Shown one piece after another: positions 59,247-64,000 of a stretch of DNA of 64,000 nucleotides (position 1 is its first letter; each line of letters starts with the position of its first letter). Below the pieces are notes generated by a model. That model was given only the letters and a program-made list of their open reading frames with translations. It did not search any database and was not told where the DNA came from. The translations under genes were made by a program, and so were the position numbers. The stretch lies in contig CAJTNC010000009.1 of the NCBI GenBank assembly GCA_910577955.1, forward strand, positions 35,049 to 99,048, in the 5' to 3' direction. Source of the stretch: an uncultured Lachnospiraceae bacterium. Lineage in GTDB: Bacteria > Bacillota > Clostridia > Lachnospirales > Lachnospiraceae.

Positions 59247-59813
59247 TTATTTTTTCTTCTGTCTGCTAAACAGCTTTCTTTTTTTTCTCTCCCCGTGCCC
59301 CTTATCTTTCCGTCCGCTCTTTCCCCGCAGCAGTTCATCCAATTGTTTATAATGCTCCTCCTCCTTCATGAGGCGCCTTTCTTCCCTCTGTTCTTCCCGC
59401 TCCTCCTGCATTCTGAACTGATAGTCCAATTCCTTTGTAAATGTCTCCGAAAGTTCTTCAAAAAATTTTTCATTGCTCTCCTCCACGGCTTCGGAAATCA
59501 GCTTTTTCATCAAATATTCCAACCGTCTTACCTTTTCATCCGCTTCCTGCACCGTGACTTCTCCCACTTCCGGCAGGCGCATTAGTTTCCCATTTTTTAA
59601 AATCATACGAATTGCCTTAAGCTGAAGCCCCTGTTCTTTGAGTTTCTTGATTTCTTGAAATTCCGTGATATCCTCCTCCGTATAATATCTGTGTCCCAGT
59701 TCGTTTCTTTTTACCGGCAGTTTCAATTCGTCCTCCCAATAGCGCAGTACATGGCTCTCCACTTCTACTTTTCTCGATGCGTCTGAAATAAGATAAGTTT
59801 TTTCACCTTCCAT
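59247..59813 (-). CDS. MerR-like helix-turn-helix regulator with coiled-coil tail
   Basis: A 188-residue protein. The winged-helix MerR domain is near the N-terminus: LISDASRKVEVESHVLRYWE, then LKLPVKRNELGHRYYTEEDI and LKEQGLQLKAIRMILK. The remainder is a charged coiled coil (Glu/Arg-rich, ~residues 110-175) that ends in a very basic tail. The ligand is unknown; there is no cysteine pair typical of metal-sensing MerR proteins. The start at 59813 follows AAGGAGGG. It lies after the dnaB terminator, on the same strand. Confidence 0.85.
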   Translation of the reverse strand: MEGEKTYLISDASRKVEVESHVLRYWEDELKLPVKRNELGHRYYTEEDITEFQEIKKLKEQGLQLKAIRMILKNGKLMRLPEVGEVTVQEADEKVRRLEYLMKKLISEAVEESNEKFFEELSETFTKELDYQFRMQEEREEQREERRLMKEEEHYKQLDELLRGKSGRKDKGHGERKKRKLFSRQKKK

Positions 59814-59869
59814 AAAATCCCTCCTTAAATGTTTCTGTTTAAATAATCCTGCAAGTTCCTTTTTATCCA

Positions 59870-59904
59870 AAAAGAGGAATGGCCATTTTCGCCATTCCTC
59901 TTTT
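59870..59904 (-). terminator. Terminator of the gdpP-rplI-dnaB operon
   Basis: AAAAGAGGAATGGC (59870-59883) pairs perfectly with GCCATTCCTCTTTT (59891-59904). On the minus strand CTTTTTGG follows. Confidence 0.85.
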
Positions 59905-59926
59905 GTAATAAGTATCATCTCTGCTT

Positions 59927-61261
59927 CTACCGCTGAATATTTGCAAACTTTGTATAATCCGGCAACCAAGCCAGTTCCACCGTACCGATGGGACCATTTC
60001 TCTGTTTTGCAATAATGATCTCAGCGATGCCCTTTTTATCGCTATCCTTATTATAATAATCGTCTCTGTATATAAACATCACGACGTCCGCATCCTGCTC
60101 GATAGCGCCGGATTCACGCAAATCCGAAAGCATCGGTCTGTGATCCGGTCTCTGCTCCACTGCACGGCTCAACTGGGACAACGCGATAACAGGTACGCTC
60201 AACTCCCTCGCAAGAGCCTTTAAAGATCTGGATATATCCGAAACTTCCTGTTGTCTGGAATCCGTTCTGCCATTTCCCGTCATCAGCTGCAGATAATCGA
60301 TGATGACCATCTGAATATCCTGTTCCATCTTAAATTTTCTGCATTTGGAACGAAGCTCCGCTATGCTGATACCCGGCGTGTCATCTATGATCAGCTTCGA
60401 TCTGCCCACGATCCCGGCTCCGTCGATCAAATCTTCCCATTCTCTGTCTGACAGATTTCCTGTTCTGATGTGCTGAGAGTCCACTCTCGATTCCAGAGAA
60501 AACAGTCTGTTCACAAGCTGTTCTCTGGACATCTCCAGACTGAATACCGCAAGGGGCAGATCGCTCTTAAAGGCCACATACTGCGCGATATTCAGCACTA
60601 ATGCGGTTTTCCCCATAGAGGGCCTTGCCGCAATCAAAATGAGATCCGCAGGCTGCATTCCCGCCGTCTTATAATCAAGATCCAAAAAACCGGTAGCAAT
60701 GCCGGTGACATTTCCTTTTGTCTTAGACGCTTTCTCAATGCGCTCCATAGCGCTTAAAACAATCTGTCTGATAGGGACATAGTTTCCGGTATCCCTGCGC
60801 TGTACGATGTGAAAGATGCTTTTCTCCGCATCCTCCAGAATCGTCTCCAAACTATCTTTGCCCACATAGCATAGTCCCGCAATCTCCTCGCTGGCTTTTA
60901 TCAACCTGCGCAGTACCGCCTTTTCCGCGACGATCTCCGCATAGTCCCTGATGTGAGCCGCTGTAGGCACCGCCAGCATGAGATCCCTGACAAATTCCAG
61001 ACTGCTTACCTCCGGCGGCGCTTCCTTCTCTTTCAGCTTATTTTGCAGCGTCACCACATCCACAGATTTCCCTGCGTCATTTAACTCTGCAATGGCAAGA
61101 AAAACCAGCGCATACTGCCTGTTGTAAAAATCTTCCTCACTCAACATATCGGCAGCCACAGTAATGGCATCCCGGGAGATCATCATGCACCCGATCACCG
61201 ACTGTTCTGCCTCAATACTATGGGGCAATACTCTCTTTAAGAGCGCTTCCTCTGCTGCCAT
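59927..61261 (-). CDS. dnaB: Replicative DNA helicase
   Basis: A 444-residue hexameric helicase (named dnaC in Bacillus). The N-terminal domain starts with PHSIEAEQSVIGCMM. The RecA-like domain has Walker A ARPSMGKTALVLN, FSLEMSREQLVNR, MVIIDYLQLM and the arginine finger region SDLRESGAIEQDADVVMFIYR. It has no intein. It starts one base inside the rplI stop (TAATG). The DnaD- and DnaC-like helpers are at 28-30 kb. Confidence 0.97.
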   Translation of the reverse strand: MAAEEALLKRVLPHSIEAEQSVIGCMMISRDAITVAADMLSEEDFYNRQYALVFLAIAELNDAGKSVDVVTLQNKLKEKEAPPEVSSLEFVRDLMLAVPTAAHIRDYAEIVAEKAVLRRLIKASEEIAGLCYVGKDSLETILEDAEKSIFHIVQRRDTGNYVPIRQIVLSAMERIEKASKTKGNVTGIATGFLDLDYKTAGMQPADLILIAARPSMGKTALVLNIAQYVAFKSDLPLAVFSLEMSREQLVNRLFSLESRVDSQHIRTGNLSDREWEDLIDGAGIVGRSKLIIDDTPGISIAELRSKCRKFKMEQDIQMVIIDYLQLMTGNGRTDSRQQEVSDISRSLKALARELSVPVIALSQLSRAVEQRPDHRPMLSDLRESGAIEQDADVVMFIYRDDYYNKDSDKKGIAEIIIAKQRNGPIGTVELAWLPDYTKFANIQR

Positions 61262-61707
61262 TATGCTTCCTCAACTTTTACCCTTAGTTTCCCTGTCACC
61301 TGCGGATGCAGTCTGATTCCCACCTCGTGGAACCCAAAACTTCTGATAGGCTCCTGCAGCTGTATCTTCTTTTTGTCGATTTCCAGATCACACTGCTTCT
61401 TTGCGGCTTCCGCTATCTCTTTGGCCGATATGGAACCGAATACCCTGCCGCCTTCTCCGCCTTTTATTTTTACCGTCACAATCTGGGCCGCAATTTTTTC
61501 CGCAAGCTCTCCCGCTTCATCCAAAAGCTTCTGAGCATCTTTTTCCTCTTTCCTTTTCTGCAGCTTCAGATCGTTCAAATTTTTATTATTGGCCTCTATG
61601 CCCAGTTTTTGCGGCAAAATATAATTCCTCGCATAACCGTCGTTTACTTCTATGATCTCGCCCTTTTTTCCGAGTTTTTTTACATCTTCTATCAAAATGA
61701 TCTTCAT
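61261..61707 (-). CDS. rplI: 50S ribosomal protein L9
   Basis: A 148-residue ribosomal protein. The N-terminal RNA-binding domain is MKIILIEDVKKLGKKGEIIE, then NDGYARNYILPQKLGIEA. A long connecting helix (rich in Lys/Glu) leads to the C-terminal domain (GRVFGSISAKEIAEA). The gene is coupled by ATGA overlap to gdpP and by TAATG to dnaB, an order also found in Bacillus. Confidence 0.97.
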   Translation of the reverse strand: MKIILIEDVKKLGKKGEIIEVNDGYARNYILPQKLGIEANNKNLNDLKLQKRKEEKDAQKLLDEAGELAEKIAAQIVTVKIKGGEGGRVFGSISAKEIAEAAKKQCDLEIDKKKIQLQEPIRSFGFHEVGIRLHPQVTGKLRVKVEEA

Positions 61708-63758
61708 GAGATCGCACCCTCCTGTATCATAGTATCTAACGTATTCTTTACAATGGAAATCGCCTCCATCAAAGATACATCTTCCATTTGGCAGCCTGCG
61801 ATATTCATATGGCCTCCGCCGCCCAACCGCTCCATAATGATCTGCACATTCACTTCATCAATAGACCTTGCGCTGACATAGACCTGATTTTGATAATCTG
61901 TCAGCACAAAACTTGCTTTCACCCCTTTGATATTAAGCAGCTCATTTGCGGCCTGCGCGCCCACCACGGTAGGACTATGCAGCTCCTCACTGGTACAGAT
62001 GGAAATAGCGTAAGCGTTCCGGTAAATCTCAGCCTGACTGACCGTATCGGCTCTCGCCTTATACTCGTTGGCATCCTCCCTGAACAACTTTCTGACTCTC
62101 GTCACATCCGCGCCGTTTCTGCGCAGGAATGCCGCTGCCTCGAAGGTACGCACGCCGGTCTTTGTCATAAAGTTATCCGTATCTATCATAATGCCGGAAT
62201 ACATGCAGTCCGCCTCATCCGGTTTGATCCTGATATTGTCTCCAATATACTGCAAAATCTCTGACACCATCTCACAGGCCGAGGAAGCATACGCCTCCAC
62301 ATAGGACAGCGTCGCATTCTCTATCGTCTCAGCGCCGCGCCTGTGATGGTCTAATACGACGATAGATTTGCAGGACTTTAACAGCTCCGGACACTCCGTA
62401 ATGCTCGGCTTGTCCACATCCACCACCACAAGCACAGAATTGCTGCCTGCCAGTTCCAGTGCTGTTGCAGTGTTTATGATCATGTCCTCCTCGTATTCCG
62501 GATTATCTTTGAAAAGCTGTACAAACGGATGAATGGAAGTAGTTACATCGTTGATAACGATGTGCGCTTTCTTTTCCAACGTCACAGCTATTCTGTAAAT
62601 GCCCACCGCGGAACCGAAACTGTCTATGTCCGCCATGCGGTGTCCCATAATGATCACCCTGTCTTTTCCGGTGATAATCTCCCGCAATGCCTGCGCCTTC
62701 ACCCTCGCTTTCACACGGGTATTCTTCTCCACCTGCTGGCTCTTTCCGCCGTAGTAAGCCACATTCTCCGGTGTCTTGACAACAGCCTGATCTCCGCCTC
62801 TCCCGAGTGCCAGATCGATGGCATTTCTCGCAAATTCATAATTTTGAGCGTACGTCAAGCCGTCTAACCCCACACCGATACTTAACGTCACCGCCATCTC
62901 ATTGCCGATATTGACTGTCTTGACGTCCTCCAACACGTCAAAGCGGTCTTCCTTCAGCCGCTCGACGGCTTTCTTTCTCATAATTACCAAATATTTGTCT
63001 TTCTCCAGTTTTTTGGAGATACCGTCCAACGCCGAAATGTATTTATTCACTTTTCTGTCGATCAGCGCAATCAAAAGAGAACGTCTCACCTCTTCCACGC
63101 TCTCTAACGCCTCATCGTAATTGTCCAGATAGATCAACCCCACAGCAAGGCTTTGATCATCAATCTCGCGCAGCGCGATTTTTAATGCCGTCTCGTCAAA
63201 GAGATAAATGGCTATCAGATATCCGTCGTAGTTTTCCGCCTCCAGAATATCGCTGTTTAACGCCATCTCTTTCAAGGATATCTTGCGGGTTCTCACATGA
63301 TAATCCCTGTTCTCAAAGTTTACGTCCATCTCAGTGAAAACTTCTTCTCCCCGTCCCGGAAGTTTTTCTTTTGTCATAGACGGAAACAGGGTTGTAATGG
63401 ACTTCCTGTAACCTTTTTCTTTATGTACCAACTTCTCGAATTCTCTGTTGGTCCATATTACTTTTCCCTGATCATCCAACAACGCATGAGGCAGCTCAAG
63501 ATCACGCAGAAGTCTGCGCTGTATCTGCCCGTACTGCGTGGCAAAACTGACCAGTTCATTCATAATTACAGGTTTCACACGGAAACATACTATCCCATAA
63601 CCTATAAAATAAATAGCAACAAATGCCGTCAGCAATAATCCCGCTCTCACATCAAGCGTGAATACTCCTACATCGATCAGCAACATGAGAAATCCCATAT
63701 ACAGCATAAAATAAAACTGGAATTTCAGCTTACCTTTTAACTTTATTTTACTTTTCAT
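61704..63758 (-). CDS. gdpP: c-di-AMP phosphodiesterase (GdpP type)
   Basis: A 684-residue membrane-bound enzyme that degrades the second messenger c-di-AMP. Two membrane helices are near the N-terminus (FMLYMGFLMLLIDVGVFTLD and LLTAFVAIYFIGYGIVCF). A PAS-like sensor, a degenerate GGDEF domain (VTLSIGVGLDG) and a DHH/DHHA1 phosphodiesterase module (VIIMGHRMADIDSFGSAVGI, SIVVLDHHRRGAE) follow. The start at 63758 has AGGAG 7 nt upstream. A longer in-frame start at 63854, inside the tandem repeat, has a perfect Shine-Dalgarno sequence and would add 32 residues. Which start is used is open. Confidence 0.9.
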   Translation of the reverse strand: MKSKIKLKGKLKFQFYFMLYMGFLMLLIDVGVFTLDVRAGLLLTAFVAIYFIGYGIVCFRVKPVIMNELVSFATQYGQIQRRLLRDLELPHALLDDQGKVIWTNREFEKLVHKEKGYRKSITTLFPSMTKEKLPGRGEEVFTEMDVNFENRDYHVRTRKISLKEMALNSDILEAENYDGYLIAIYLFDETALKIALREIDDQSLAVGLIYLDNYDEALESVEEVRRSLLIALIDRKVNKYISALDGISKKLEKDKYLVIMRKKAVERLKEDRFDVLEDVKTVNIGNEMAVTLSIGVGLDGLTYAQNYEFARNAIDLALGRGGDQAVVKTPENVAYYGGKSQQVEKNTRVKARVKAQALREIITGKDRVIIMGHRMADIDSFGSAVGIYRIAVTLEKKAHIVINDVTTSIHPFVQLFKDNPEYEEDMIINTATALELAGSNSVLVVVDVDKPSITECPELLKSCKSIVVLDHHRRGAETIENATLSYVEAYASSACEMVSEILQYIGDNIRIKPDEADCMYSGIMIDTDNFMTKTGVRTFEAAAFLRRNGADVTRVRKLFREDANEYKARADTVSQAEIYRNAYAISICTSEELHSPTVVGAQAANELLNIKGVKASFVLTDYQNQVYVSARSIDEVNVQIIMERLGGGGHMNIAGCQMEDVSLMEAISIVKNTLDTMIQEGAIS

Positions 63759-63813
63759 CTCCATACTCCTGCATGACATAATTTTTCCGCCATGCTGCTT
63801 ATTTCTCTCGTAC

Positions 63814-64000
63814 ATAATGTCTATCGACATTATGCTATGTCTGCAAGCAGACATATCACCTCCTATGGCTACTGCGCTTCGCTTCGAGCCTGTATAATGT
63901 CTATCGACATTATGCTATGTCTGCAAGCAGACATATCACCTCCTATGGCTACTGCGCTTCGCTTCGAGCCTGTATAATGTCTATCGACATTATGCTATGT
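63814..64000. repeat. 80-bp tandem repeat, at least two and a third of a copy, running off the window
   Basis: The sequence repeats with an exact 80-bp period (ATAATGT at 63814, 63894 and 63974). The copies are identical as far as seen. Each unit contains a dyad ATAATGTC/GACATTAT (loop TATC) and TATGTCTGC/GCAGACATA (2-nt loop). On the minus strand each unit has AGGAGGTGAT directly before an ATG. The array lies upstream of gdpP. Confidence 0.9.
63869..63934 (-). CDS. Repeat-encoded 21-residue leader peptide
   Basis: The open frame starts MSACRHSIMSIDI and ends at a TAG (63869-63871). The Shine-Dalgarno AGGAGGTGAT (63935-63944) is a perfect match to the 16S end. The stop is 14 nt before the ATG of the next repeat (63854), which opens into gdpP, so ribosomes could reinitiate. 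The next copy (63949 to beyond the window) has the same layout. Translation is inferred from the ribosome site only. Confidence 0.5.
   Translation of the reverse strand: MSACRHSIMSIDIIQARSEAQ

Noticed and set aside
63814..64000. CRISPR array at the window end
   Set aside because: The 80-bp units are identical over their full length with no spacers, so this is a tandem repeat, not CRISPR.

Overview
The window looks like a chromosomal segment of an anaerobic, spore-forming Clostridia bacterium, most likely a Lachnospiraceae-type gut fermenter. The clues are spoVT, spoVG and cwlD (sporulation and germination), a glgC/glgD pair, a DnaD/DnaC-like primosome pair, MecA, a pyruvate formate-lyase operon, a ferredoxin and a flavin-domain/rubredoxin fusion. 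There is no sign of respiration. The genus cannot be fixed from the sequence. No insertion sequence, prophage or CRISPR array was found.

Layout. 1-1.3 kb: 5' part of ileS (minus strand). 1.4-10.2 kb: a carbohydrate ABC-transport operon (binding protein, two permeases, sugar isomerase, dehydrogenase, GH57-like protein, radical SAM protein) read leftward, with a divergent AraC regulator. 10.3-13.8 kb: pncB, spoVT, a flavin/rubredoxin protein and thymidine kinase. 13.9-18.8 kb: a BMP/NupNOPQ-type nucleoside ABC transporter placed directly upstream of thymidine kinase. 19-26.4 kb: a 33-residue micro-protein, mfd, pth, spoVG, glgD and glgC. 26.6-31.7 kb: murC, a DnaD-like gene, a DnaC/DnaI-like ATPase, prs and tRNA-Gly(CCC) on the plus strand. 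31.8-33.3 kb: an AT-rich patch beside the tRNA with a decayed gene and an NYN-domain RNase behind a structured leader. 33.3-44.5 kb: a secreted protein, then a second carbohydrate operon with two SIS-domain proteins, two ROK proteins, an AlsE-like epimerase and an EamA transporter, with a divergent LysR regulator. 44.6-46.5 kb: queT under a preQ1 riboswitch and a CaCA antiporter under a yybP-ykoY (Mn2+) riboswitch. 46.5-53.5 kb: cell-wall hydrolase, dCMP deaminase, upp, rpiB, threonylcarbamoyl-AMP synthase, cwlD, GH18. 54-59.2 kb: mecA, a DUF1858 redox protein, a pyruvate formate-lyase operon and a ferredoxin. 59.2-64 kb: MerR regulator, dnaB, rplI, gdpP, then an 80-bp tandem repeat that runs off the window edge.

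The most striking locus is the pyruvate formate-lyase operon. The large gene stops before the glycyl-radical domain, and that domain is a separate 81-residue gene two cistrons downstream, so the enzyme appears to be natively split. Between them lies a 70-residue protein whose first half matches the radical domain but whose RVSGYA loop is replaced by a cysteine cluster. Also notable are the 80-bp repeats upstream of gdpP, each carrying a perfect Shine-Dalgarno sequence and a mini-ORF; the NYN RNase with a promoter-hairpin-terminator leader; and a cluster of DnaA-box-like sites ahead of the primosome genes.

A recurring theme is strong stem-loops directly after each ABC binding-protein gene and after pflB and grcA, which probably set transcript ratios within operons. 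All assignments rest on reading motifs and translated sequence; no database search was run.
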